Source: Mesostigma viride
Lineage: Eukaryota; Streptophyta; Mesostigmatophyceae; Mesostigmatales; Mesostigmataceae
DNA length: 47,068 bases
Assembly: GCA_009746045.1 (NCBI GenBank)
Contig: RPFO01000485.1
Location: forward strand, 826,383-873,450
Direction of reading: 5' to 3'
This document shows, in pieces, positions 37,215-46,769 of the stretch. The position numbers were made by a program, and so were the translations under genes. Below the pieces are notes generated by a model, which did not search any database, was not told the origin of the DNA, and saw nothing but the letters and a program-made list of their open reading frames with translations. Within the stretch, counting starts at the first letter, position 1, and every line of letters starts with the position of its first letter.

Positions 37215-37745
37215 AGACACGTATTTGTGTATCACTTGTCCTCCTTCCCACGGCAGGTACGCAGCGACCGCTGTTGTCCTGGCTGCAATTGTGTATCACT
37301 TGTAGCGTATTTGTGTATCACTTGTCCTCCTTCCCACGGCAGGTACGCAGCGACCCGCTGTTATACTGGCGGCAGTTGTGTATCACTTGTAGAGTATTTG
37401 TGTATCACTTGTCCTCCTTCCCACGGCAGGTACGCAGCGACCCGCTGTTGCCCTGGCTGCAATTGTGTATCACTTGTAGCGTATTTGTGTATCACTTGTA
37501 GCGTATTTGTGTATCACTTGTCCTCCTTCCCACGGCAGGTACGCAGCGACCCGCTGTTATACTGGCGGCAGTTGTGTATCACTTGTAGCGTATTTGTGTA
37601 TCACTTGTCCTCCTTCCCACGGCAGGTACGCAGCGACCCGCTGTTGTCCTGGCTGCAATTGTGTATCACTTGTACGGTATTTGTGTATCACTTGTACGGT
37701 ATTTGTGTATCACCCCCCTCCTTCCCACGGCAGGTACGCAGCGAC
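37215..37745 (+). repeat. Nested tandem array, right copy (5' of the oxygenase-like gene)
   Basis: The reverse complement of the array at 26543-26890. Six cores (CCTCCTTCCCACGGCAGG then TACGCAGCGAC) begin at about 37240, 37326, 37412, 37521, 37609 and 37718, spaced 86-109 bp, with 22-bp GTGTATCACTTGTAGCGTATTT sub-repeats between. It lies between the divergent four-exon minus gene (ATG 37071) and the plus gene at 37874, so it could act in both directions. Confidence 0.94.
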
Positions 37746-37873
37746 CCGATGTTGTGCATGGCAGCCCGCCAATTAATTTTTGTACTGAAGGTTGGTATTT
37801 AACCCTAAACAGCACGATCGATAGCCTTTACATATACTCGGTTGCTTTTAAACCCTGTTTTCTTTGCCGGTAT

Positions 37874-38869
37874 ATGATGGAATCCGACTTGGCTAGTGAG
37901 CAGGAAGTCGCCAAGGCGTGCAAAGCCATGAAGAAGATGCAAGCCAAAATTATGAAGGCAAACAGGTGGCGCGACATCGACCAGAAAGCTGCTATCAAGA
38001 GGGCTGGTGGATTGATGGCATATAGGAAGCAGCAGGCGGAAAGGCAAAAAGCAAGGCGGGAGGCGGCCAAGAAGGTTCCTGCCAAGAAAAAAACGCCCGC
38101 CTCATTGAAAGCCGAAGAGAACCACCGTGTGGGCAACCGGAAGAATGCCGGGGAAACGGCGATTGAAAACGTGGCATTGCGTGAGAGGAACATTGCCGAA
38201 ACCCCTTTACAAAAGAAGTGTGCGGCGGATATCAGGGAGAGGGGATACACTGTCATACGAGGCATCGTAAGCGAGGAAGTACGCGTGCAGATGCTGAATG
38301 CTGCGCAAGACATGCCGGATACTAAATTTGACAGAATTTTTCGGAAGTACAACGAGAACACCAAGACGTTTTCATTCCCTCCAAAGCAACGTAGCCAAGC
38401 CCTTATCGACGAAGACAGCCCGTTTGGGAAGCTCGTCGTGGGATTGGCGGTCAAGATCCTGCATGCTGCGCTGGACATGTCCTACGTGCCTAAGCCACGT
38501 GAGTTGCTGGTGCTCCGAAGCCTGGCTAACTGCAAAGAACAAGGGCCCCATTCCGATCTTACACGTGAAGTTTGGCATGGAGGTATACTTCCCAGTAAGT
38601 TGCATCATCGCTGTACAACCCGACACACGTTGGGTTTCGTACGACAATAGTATCCGACATTATAGGAAGAGGGACATCTCCAAGAGGGGGAGGGAAAAAC
38701 TGAGGTGATGCTCAATCCTGGTGATGTTGTCTTGTGGCATGGAGCACATGTGCATGCTGGTGCCGCGTACCAGGTGGAAAATCGCCGCATTTTTTTCAAG
38801 GGCATCAGCACGGCAAGGCGATTGGGCAACCAGGGTCTCGCAGATAGCGTTTGCCCAGTGATTGTGTAA
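37874..38869 (+). pseudogene. 2-oxoglutarate/Fe(II) oxygenase-like gene, middle segment out of frame
   Basis: ATG 37874 (MMESDLASEQEVAKACKAMK), a basic helical N-terminus of about 110 residues, then ERGYTVIRGIVSEEVRVQML, a typical oxygenase start, and GPHSDL (H226, D228; DNA 38549-38557), the HxD iron motif. The end of the double-stranded beta-helix, LNPGDVVLWHGAHVHAGAAY then NRRIFFKGIS, is in the same frame near 38707-38800 and ends at TAA 38867-38869. Between them CIIAVQPDTRWVSYDNSIR lies one base out of frame (about 38590-38690). Either two compensating indels, or a GTAAGT...CCAAG intron of about 90 bp, but removing it leaves too short an HxD-to-H distance. Substrate unknown. Confidence 0.6.
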
Positions 38870-38879
38870 GTAAGTAAGT

Positions 38880-39000
38880 AAGTAAGTACTTGCGTGTCAT
38901 GCGCCAAGGCATGCCACGGAGTACTATGCTAATCTCATTAGAAAATAATTACACAAAAGTTTAAACAAATATCGTCTGCATCATCCCCCAACCGTTAAGC
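38880..39000 (+). repeat. Right member of the inverted pair (partner 24421-24533)
   Basis: Carries CTTGCGTGTCATGCGC, AGTACTATGCTAATCT, ATAATTACAC and TCTGCATCATCCCCCAA in the order of the left copy, but in opposite orientation. It starts just 11 bases after the stop codon of the oxygenase-like gene, behind a short (TAAG)n run. Confidence 0.8.
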
Positions 39001-39028
39001 ACTATAGATTATTGTATTGTGTAAGTAG

Positions 39029-39765
39029 TCCACCACCCACCCACCCACCCTCCCACCCACCCACCCACCCACCCACCCACCCACCCACCCACCCACCACC
39101 CACCCACCACCCACCCACCCACCCACCCACCCACCCACCCACCACCCACCACCACCCACCCACCCACCCACCCACCCCCACCCACCCACCACCACCCACC
39201 CACCCACCCACCCACCCACCCACCCACCCACCCACCCACCACCCACCCACCCACCCACCCACCCACCCACCCACCCACCCACCCACCCACCCACCCACCC
39301 ACCCATCCATCCATCCATCCATCCATCCATCCACCCACCACCCACCCACCCACCCACCCACCCACCCACCCACCCTCCCACCCACCCACCCACCCACCCA
39401 CCCACCCACCCACCCACCCACCCACACCACCCATCCATCCATCCATCCATCCATCCATCCATCCACCCACCCACCACCAACCCACCCACCCACCCACCCA
39501 CCCACCCACCCACCCACCCTCCCACCCACCCACCCACCCACCCACCCACCCACCCACCCACCCACCCACCCACCCACCCACCCACCCACCCACCCACCCA
39601 CCCACCCACCCACCCACCCACCCACCCACCCACCCACCCACCCACCCACCCACCCATCCATCCATCCATCCATCCATCCATCCATCCATCCATCCACCCA
39701 CCCACCCACCCACCCATCCATCCATCCATCCATCCATCCATCCATCCATCCATCCATCCATCAAG
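39029..39765. repeat. CCCA / CCAT tetranucleotide array
   Basis: About 740 bp of (CCCA)n with CCAC slips, interrupted by three (CCAT)n blocks (39305-39335, 39430-39465, 39655-39765). ORFs of Trp-Val-Gly-Gly or Pro-Thr-His type on both strands are artefacts. Confidence 0.98.
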
Positions 39766-39779
39766 CAGAAAGGGAGCAC

Positions 39780-39925
39780 GACGTTAACCTTGCATGAAGT
39801 AACCACCCTTGCATGAAGTAGCCCAGGATGTCTTTAAAGCCATATGCCCCTTCTCAGGGATATGTGCTCCATTGACTCCCAACGGAGTGATGTTCCTCAT
39901 TAACTAATTAATTCATGTACCTATT
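39780..39925 (+). mobile_element. LINE 3' end, plus strand
   Basis: CCCTTGCATGAAGTAGCCCAGGATG, CATATGCCCCTTCTCAGGG, ATGTGCTCCATTGACTCCCAACGGAG and an AATTAATTCATG tail match the LINE 3' signature. The microsatellite 39029-39765 abuts its 5' side. A further diverged copy on the minus strand lies at about 40045-40090. Confidence 0.75.
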
Positions 39926-40275
39926 AATATGACGCCCCACTTGTCTCGTTGCCTTAAAAAGACTGGCCCCAGGTTCAATTAAACTGCTCACTGCATGGGA
40001 AGATGATCATGCCTTCGCGTTAGGTAGGGCATCCACAAAAGGTCACATCAATTACTTAAACTCGTGCTCCCATTGCATGGCGAGCCACAGATCAGGAGCC
40101 CTCGGAGTGATGGAACGAAACCTTAACCAAGTTATGTAATATTTGATATCCAGGTGTATCATGCAGTGTACATGGAGCATAGAACTTGTCCGACTTCAAT
40201 TGCAAAGTCTCAGATAATTTCCTAATGGGTCGTTCCCTTACCACGTATATGAATACAGAAAAACATCACAATAGG

Positions 40276-40835
40276 ATGTCCCCAAAACTGGGCACACGCA
40301 AACTGGGCACGAGCATGACGAATGGGATGCTCACAACCTCAGCCCCATGGCCAACAATATAAATACAATGTCCCCAAAACTGGGCACACGCAAACTGGGC
40401 ACGAGCATGACGAATGGGATGCTCACAACCTCAGCCCCATGGCCAACAATATAAATACAATGTCCCCAAAACTGGGCACACGCAAACTGGGCACGAGCAT
40501 GACGAATGGGATGCTCACAACCTCAGCCCCATGGCCAACAATATAAATACAATGTCCCAAAAACTGGGCACCGCAAACTGGGCACGAGCATGACGAATGG
40601 GATGCTCACAACCTCAGCCCCATGGCCAACACATATAAATACAATGTCCCCAAAACTGGGCACCGCAAACTGGGCCCTCGCATGACGAATGGGATGCTCA
40701 CAACCTAGCTCAGCCCCATGGCCAACAATATAAATACAATGTCCCCAAAACTGGGCACACGCAAACTGGGCACGAGCATGACGAATGGGATGCTCACAAC
40801 CTCAGCCACATGGCCAACAATATAAATACACTGGC
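40276..40835. repeat. ~92-bp tandem repeat, six copies
   Basis: Units start TGTCCCCAAAACTGGGCAC at about 40276, 40369, 40460, 40551, 40643 and 40739 and include GAGCATGACGAATGGGATGC and CATGGCCAACAATATAAATA. Copies differ by one or two bases, with a 4-bp insertion (AGCT) in the fifth. No ORF is credible. Confidence 0.95.
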
Positions 40836-40909
40836 TCCCTACGTTACAAAATGCCGTGATTATCTGACACGGCCATCCTATGCAGGTCATCGTTTCCCAT
40901 GCTGGTCCG

Positions 40910-41634
40910 TCACGCCCCCATGTGCAGGTCACGATAGTACGCTGGGCACGCCCAATCAAACGCATCCAGCACATAGTGGTTGTTCCCAAGGTGGTCGTGC
41001 TTCACCTGTAGGACTGGTTCTGATGTGGTGTCACCTACACGTGCCGCCACATGCTTTACTTTGCATTTGGTTTCGCAACCACGCCGCCAGCACTGATGCA
41101 ACAGTCGGACCTGTGACCCCAGGTAGGACAGAGGCTGTGGATACTTCCCGTTGGCTTTCCACTGCGAGGACAGTGTCATGTCTTTGGTGAACACAGGACA
41201 GTCCGTCCAAGTTTCGTCCATGTTGAACATGGGCTTGCCCTGAACGTCCTCTGCATTCCCTGACTCAAACCAAATCGGGACAAACCACATGCTCCCCATG
41301 GCCCCCTCAGCAGGCGTCAGCATGAAGATGGTGCCAACCTCAGCAAACCAAAATTCAGCGTCCACATTGTCCGCCGCCTGGTATGCCAATGAGTCTGCCG
41401 TCGCCACTTGACCTTCCGGGTATGCATCAGTGTGGAAGCACCTGACCTCCCCAGTCGTAATGGTCCTGGCACCGACTACTGCACTAGCATAAACCTTCAC
41501 GCTGCCAGTTGCTTCATCCCAGGGTGGACAGCCCAGCGGGGCGAGAAGCTCGTCCACCGTCTGCTTGTCAGCGCCAATTTCCGCCAACGTAGGTGTTGAC
41601 TTAGGGTTACGGCCGCAAGGCATGCCCCCATGAC
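40910..41634 (-). CDS. Terminal exon of an unrecognised protein
   Basis: After a GTGTGTGTGCAG acceptor (41635-41637) a 240-residue frame runs to TGA 40910-40912 without interruption. It reads CGRNPKSTPTLAEIGADKQT, a PLGCPPWDEA stretch, then ADNVDAEFWFAEVGTIFMLT and FNMDETWTDCPVF, a Cys-rich patch (CWRRGCETKCK), and KHDHLGNNHYVLDAFDWACP near the end. Composition is strongly protein-like. Upstream exons are not identified: everything above 41700 is repeat or AT-rich. Uncharacterised; a transposon-encoded protein is one possibility, but I have no motif to prove it. Confidence 0.5.
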
Positions 41635-41888
41635 CTGCACACACACAGCACCACATGCAAAACACACAAGTGCCGTTGTTAGCCTGGGCATATGAACGGA
41701 AATGCTGGGTCGGCCCAGCACACCAAGGAATGCCCTAGCCCTAGCGCCAGCGCAGCCATAGCAACAGCGCCCATGCGTTTGAGGGGATTCATAAGTGTTT
41801 GCTCAATTTCATAAATTTTACTCAATTTTTCCACATGTGATTAAATCCTTATATTTGTCAATAAAGCAGGGGTCATCCAGCCTTCAGA

Positions 41889-43790
41889 CCATGAAAATAG
41901 ACCACCCACAAAAATTGGGCTCATTCTGAGCTCAAATGGTGACATGTGACAGCATACATGTGCAGTTTTCGTCATTTTCCCCCTTTTCTTACATGAAACA
42001 AATATGAATAGTGAACAAATGAACTCATATCAGGCTGGATTCTTGCAGGCAGCATTTATACCATGAAAATAGACCACCCACAAAAATTGGGCTCATTCTG
42101 AGCTCAAATGGTGACATGTGACAGCATACATGTGCAGTTTTTCGTCATTTCCCCCCTTTTCTTACATGAAACAAATATGAACAGTGAACAAATGAACTCG
42201 TATCAGGCTGGGTTCTTGCAGGCAGCATCTATACCATGAAAATAGACCACCCACAAAAATTGGGCTCATTCTGAGCTCAAATGGTGACATGTGACCGCAT
42301 ACATGTGCAGTTTTTCGTCATTTTCCCCCTTTTCTTACATGCAACAAATATGAATAGTGAACAAATGAACTCATATCAGGCTGGATTCTTGCAGGCAGCA
42401 TCTAGACCATGAAAATAGACCACCCACAAAATTGGGCTCATTCTGAGCTCAAATGGTGACATGTGACAGCATACATGTGCAGTTTTTCGTCATTTTCCCC
42501 CTTTTCTTACATGAAACAAATATGAACAGTGAACAAATGAACTCATATCAGGCTGGGTTCTTGCAGGCAGCATCTAGACCATGAAAATAGACCTCCCTCA
42601 AAAATTGGGCTCATTCTGAGCTCAAATGGTGACATTTGACCGCATACATGTGCAGTTTTTCGTCATTTTCCCCCTTTTCTTACATGAAACAAATATGAAT
42701 AGTGAACAAATGAACTCATATCAGGCTGGATTCTTGCAGGCAGCATCTAGACCATGAAAATAGACCACCCACAAAAATTGGGCTCATTCTGAGCTCAAAT
42801 GGTGACATGTGACAGCATACATGTGCAGTTTTTCGTCATTTTCCCCCTTTTCTTACATGAAACAAATATGAACAGTGAACAAATGAACTCATATCAGGCT
42901 GGGTTCTTGCAGGCAGCATCTAGACCATGAAAATAGACCACCCACAAAAACTGGGCTCATTCTGAGCTCAAATGGTGACATTTGACCGCATACATGTGCA
43001 GTTTTTCGTCATTTTCCCCCTTTTCTTACATGAAACAAATATGAATAGTGGACAAATGAACTCATATCAGGCTGGATTCTTGCAGGCAGCATGTAGACCA
43101 TGAAAATAGACCACCCACAAAAATTGGGCTCATTCTGAGCTCAAATGGTGACATGTGACAGCATACATGTGCAGTTTTTCGTCATTTTCCCCCTTTTCTT
43201 ACATGCAACAAATATGAATAGTGGACAAATGAACTCATTTCAGGCTGGATTCTTGCAGGCAGCATTTATACCATGAAAATAGACCACCCACGAAAATTGG
43301 GCTCATTCTGAGCTCAAATGGTGACATGTGACAGCATACATGTGCAGTTTTTCGTCATTTTCCCCCTTTTCTTACATGAAACAAATATGAATAGTGAACA
43401 AATGAACTCATATCAGGCTGGATTCTTGCAGGCAGCATTTATACCATGAAAATAGACCACCCACGAAAATTGGGCTCATTTTGAGCTCAAATGGTGACAT
43501 GTGACAGCATACATGTGCAGTTTTTCGTCATTTTCCCCCTTTTCTTACATGAAACAAATATGAATAGTGAACAAATGAACTCATTTCAGGCTGGATTCTT
43601 GCAGGCAGCATCTAGACCATGAAAATAGACCACCCACAAAAATTGGGCTCATTCTGAGCTCAAATGGTGACATGTGACAGCATACATTTGCAGTTTTTCG
43701 TCATTTTCTCGGTTAACTTACATGAAACAAATATGAATAGTGAACAAATGAACTCATATCAAGTTGGATTCTTGCAGGCAGCATTTAGAA
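41889..43790. repeat. 173-bp satellite, about 11 copies
   Basis: Units begin CCATGAAAATAGACCACCCA at 41889, 42061, 42234, 42407 and every 172-174 bp after. Each contains GGGCTCATTCTGAGCTCAAA, GGTGACATGTGACAGCATAC, TTTTTCGTCATTTTCCCCC and GGCTGGATTCTTGCAGGCAG. Two alternating variants (ACATGTGACAG/ACATTTGACCG; GGATTC/GGGTTC) hint at dimeric organisation in the middle. The last unit diverges from 43700. 41755-41888 is an AT-rich lead-in with no gene. Confidence 0.97.
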
Positions 43791-44041
43791 AATGCACATT
43801 GCCAGCTTTTACGTCATATCCCATTGAAAAAAAATAGATGAGCCATGAGCCATGAAACCTGTTCACCCAAATATGGTTTTATCCCATTTGATATATGTTC
43901 TACCAATTGTAAGGACATGTAATAAACCTATGAACCAAGGTCATAAGACACGGAATGTGTTGATCACAAGGCTGCTAGCCGCAAAGCATGCACCGAGAAG
44001 GTAGGGCAGCCATGAAAAATTAAAAGCCACATGCGGCAAGG
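43791..44041. other. AT-rich spacer, no gene seen
   Basis: Follows the satellite; no ORF, repeat or RNA gene recognised. Confidence 0.5.
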
Positions 44042-44320
44042 CTAGTCATCAGAGTCTGAATCAGGAATGATGGGAGGCCGGCGCTTGTGGCGCGGGGTGG
44101 CCTTGGCTTGCTTCATTGCCGTGGAACGCTGGGCGACCTGCTTGCGAATGCACTCAGTAATGTCCGCCTTCCCTCGCGCAATGCTCGCAGGTGGAAGATT
44201 TGGCAACTGCACACCGGGGCATGCGCAAAGCGCAGCCTGCACCTCATCAAATCCCACTATTTCATCGTCGCCATCGAGTATAGCAGATGGGCCATGTCGT
44301 GCTCCTTACTAAAGGCCGTC
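44042..44320 (-). CDS. Possible C-terminal exon of a hypothetical protein
   Basis: The frame reads AILDGDDEIVGFDEVQAALC, ACPGVQLPNLPPASIARGKA, a basic stretch (KATPRHKRRPP) and an acidic SDSDD end, stop TAG at 44044-44042. No ATG begins it; an upstream stop lies at about 44310 and no clear acceptor is seen. The basic-then-acidic tail is typical of nuclear proteins, but no family is recognised. Confidence 0.35.
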
Positions 44321-44479
44321 ACGAGCGATTATTCTAGCTCCGCAAAATTATTGCAATCAGCCAATTTGATCGAATTCACCATCGTCTCGCTCGGGGTTGG
44401 CACGCCTCTCCCAATGATGCCTCTCCTGCCTCTTTTGTGGCTCGATCTTCCACCGACTCAGCGCGGCGTATGAAAGTTC

Positions 44480-44840
44480 CATTCATGCAGAATTCATTCA
44501 CCGACCCCCAACACTGACCGTACAGCCAGAACATACGAAAAGGTCTTGCATTCTCAATGAAAATGGGCTGTAACGGCATTCCATTGAGAATTCCATTCAG
44601 AACTTTTTTTTTCCGGGTAAATGGGTATTTTTATTAACCAATAGGAATATCATTAGGTGAAGAGGTACACGTAATTCCATTCAGAACTCATTCACCGACC
44701 CCCAACACTGACCGTACAGCCTGAATTGGGCTGAACATGCGAAAAAGGACTTGCATTCTCAATGAAAATGGGCTGTTGCGGCATTCCATTGAGAATTCCA
44801 TGAGAACTCATTCACCGACCCCCAACACTGACCTACAGCC
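44480..44840. repeat. Imperfect ~115-200-bp repeat, two and a half copies
   Basis: TTCATTCACCGACCCCCAACACTGACC occurs at about 44493, 44688 and 44807, followed in the first two copies by ACATRCGAAAAGG, TTGCATTCTCAATGAAAATGGGCTG and GGCATTCCATTGAGAATTCCAT. It resembles a short non-autonomous element, but no terminal repeats are proven. Confidence 0.75.
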
Positions 44841-44999
44841 TAGGAAGACCAAAAACTCCGTTGGCTATGCAGAAAAGCGAGCTGTGAAAATCGCGTCCCA
44901 GACAACGGCTTAGGACCATGCCCATGGGTTTCTTGATGCACGGCCGGCAACCGGCCTCAACATCACCAGCCGGTTCCTGCCCCCACGTCTGTCGTAAGC

Positions 45000-45599
45000 C
45001 CCTTCCTCCGCCATCGCCCCCCCTCCCCACCGTCTGCCGTAAACTCCTCCTCCGCCATCGCCCCCCATTCCTCCTCCATTGAGTCATCAGGGCGGTCTCA
45101 GCTAGGCTCTACGCCCTTCCATGCCCGCCGCATTCGGCTTCCGGCGACGTTTGTATCACTTCAGCCACCTTTCAACAGCTTCGCACGGTTCTTCAACAGC
45201 CTGTTTTCACTGCGGGCATTCCTGGCGTTGCCTCCACCAAACAGCCTCGCCGTTTGGTCCTCCGTCGTTCCCGCCGCTGAGAACGGACCAGGGAAGGGGC
45301 CACCGACATTTGGGCGCGCACGAGCGGTTGTGGAGCCGATATCGTGGAAACGAGAAGGGTTGCCTGACGACGAGAACGTTCAAGGGCCTTCACCTTACGA
45401 CCGACTTTTGGGGGGACTTGCTAATATGCCTGAGATCGACGAGTCTTCAGCCAGCTCATTTGCTTGTCAGGCTGACAATTCCGTGCGCATCGTTCCATTG
45501 CAGTGTCGTCGCCCATTAATATTGATAACACCTCCAGTTGCAACAAACGCCGATGGACGTACAAGCAATTACAACACGAGGCTTTATACCAATACCTAA
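45000..45599 (+). CDS. Open frame, hypothetical (possible terminal exon)
   Basis: One plus frame is open from about 45000 to TAA 45597-45599, with protein-like sequence in its second half: VVEPISWKREGLPDDENVQG, PSPYDRLLGGLANMPEIDES, SFACQADNSVRIVPLQCRRP. No ATG begins the long frame; the first internal ATG is 45426. The region upstream is pyrimidine rich (CTCCTCCGCCATCGCCCCCC, twice, 45006-45070), so a splice acceptor is possible. Family unknown. A minus frame over the same bases needs a stop read through and was not chosen. Confidence 0.3.
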   Translation, partial: PFLRHRPPSPPSAVNSSSAIAPHSSSIESSGRSQLGSTPFHARRIRLPATFVSLQPPFNSFARFFNSLFSLRAFLALPPPNSLAVWSSVVPAAENGPGKGPPTFGRARAVVEPISWKREGLPDDENVQGPSPYDRLLGGLANMPEIDESSASSFACQADNSVRIVPLQCRRPLILITPPVATNADGRTSNYNTRLYTNT

Positions 45600-45609
45600 C
45601 TAAACCGAA

Positions 45610-45935
45610 GTGGTACACAAACTGCCGCGGGAAGGAGGGGGGTTGATACTGGTGTTACCCAAATACCGTACAATGATACACAAATACGCTACAAGTGTAT
45701 ACACAATTCCAGCCAGTTGTACACAGCGGGTCGCTGCGTTACCTGCCGGGGAAGGAGGACAAGTGATACACCAAATACGCTCAAGTTGATACACAAATAC
45801 CCGTTACAAGTTGATAACAACAATTGCAGCCAGAACAAGACGCGGGTCGCTGCTACCTTGCCGTTGGGAAGGAGGCAAGTGATACACAAAACCTATCAAG
45901 TGATACACAAATTCGAGGCCAGCCACCCGCCAGCC
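45610..45935 (-). repeat. Third, degraded copy of the nested tandem array
   Basis: Three cores (GGTCGCTGCGT-TACCTGCCG-type) at about 45625, 45727 and 45843 with TGATACACAAATACGCTACAA sub-repeats, oriented as in the left array. Unlike the two clean arrays, it shows single-base gains and losses every 10-20 bases (for example AAGTTGATACAC, CCGTTACAAGTTGATA). Confidence 0.85.
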
Positions 45936-46769
45936 CGTTAAGAATGTACCCAGACAAGTTACATTTTGACGTTTTTCCAAGTTTCTTGTTTTTTGCTTGT
46001 TTTTCAAGTTTCAGTTTTGGCCATAAAAAGTGTCCCCATTAGCCCCGGATCTTCACTGGAGGTAGGTTGAACTAGTATATGCTACAATATACTAAGGTTG
46101 TACTATTTTCTACTACATTTATACTATAATGTTACTAAATTGAAACTACATCTGAACTATATGTAACTGTGATTGATTTGCCCCTGTAACGTCCCCAATG
46201 CTCAATAACAGGTCTGGCCACCATTGGTGACCTCCTAGAGCCATTTCACAGCTGCATTTCGTGGATCACCGCACAAAAAAAAATGTTTTACTAGCCCTAT
46301 CACATTGGGAATTGAGGGCTTTTTTTGGTGTTGCAAAATGCATTGTGTGCTAAAAAATTGGACATTCTGACACTTGCCGCGAGAGTTCTGGAATACTTTA
46401 AGCAATTCAGGTCATGATCGAAGTATAGAGATGAACTGATGCAAGCAATCAAGCATTATGCAAGGAATGGAATGCTGCCAATGACTTTAGCAAGTAATAC
46501 TTGGCAACTAGGGAAACACACTGATAAGTTCACGAATCTTGACATGCATTGTGCCGTTCATGGCACTGCATGAACATGTACACGAACAGAGGATCACGCG
46601 AACGCCCACGTGGCACGCGCATGGCAATCCCCAGTGCCCCCCCCCCACCACACACCACTGACAACACACACAAAGCCCCCCAAACTCCCCCCAACAAATT
46701 GCACCGAATGACCCACCCCACCCAAACCAACCCCAGCCCCCCCTGACCCCCAACGCCATGCACACGCCC
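45936..46769. other. No gene seen
   Basis: AT-rich from 45936 to 46500 with runs of A and T, then C-rich from 46630. No credible ORF, RNA gene or repeat recognised. Confidence 0.5.

Noticed and set aside
26543-37745. CRISPR array
   Set aside because: The spacers are themselves repeated sub-units, the host is eukaryotic and no cas genes are present.
26325-37802. Cys/Ser/Val/Tyr-rich ORFs (ITCSVFVYHLSSFPRQVRSD-type) over the nested arrays
   Set aside because: Tandem-repeat translations present in several frames of both arrays.
24421-39000. Proven DNA transposon with target-site duplication
   Set aside because: No matching duplication at the edges and no recognisable transposase; kept only as a hypothesis.
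38995-39806. 250-codon WVGG or PTHPP ORFs
   Set aside because: CCCA/CCAT microsatellite artefacts open in every frame.
45193-45618. Minus frame (MGDDTAMERCARNCQPDKQM..., then a basic segment) downstream of the third array
   Set aside because: Needs an in-frame TAG ignored; the plus frame over the same bases is longer and uninterrupted. It would fit the array-then-gene pattern, so it was considered.
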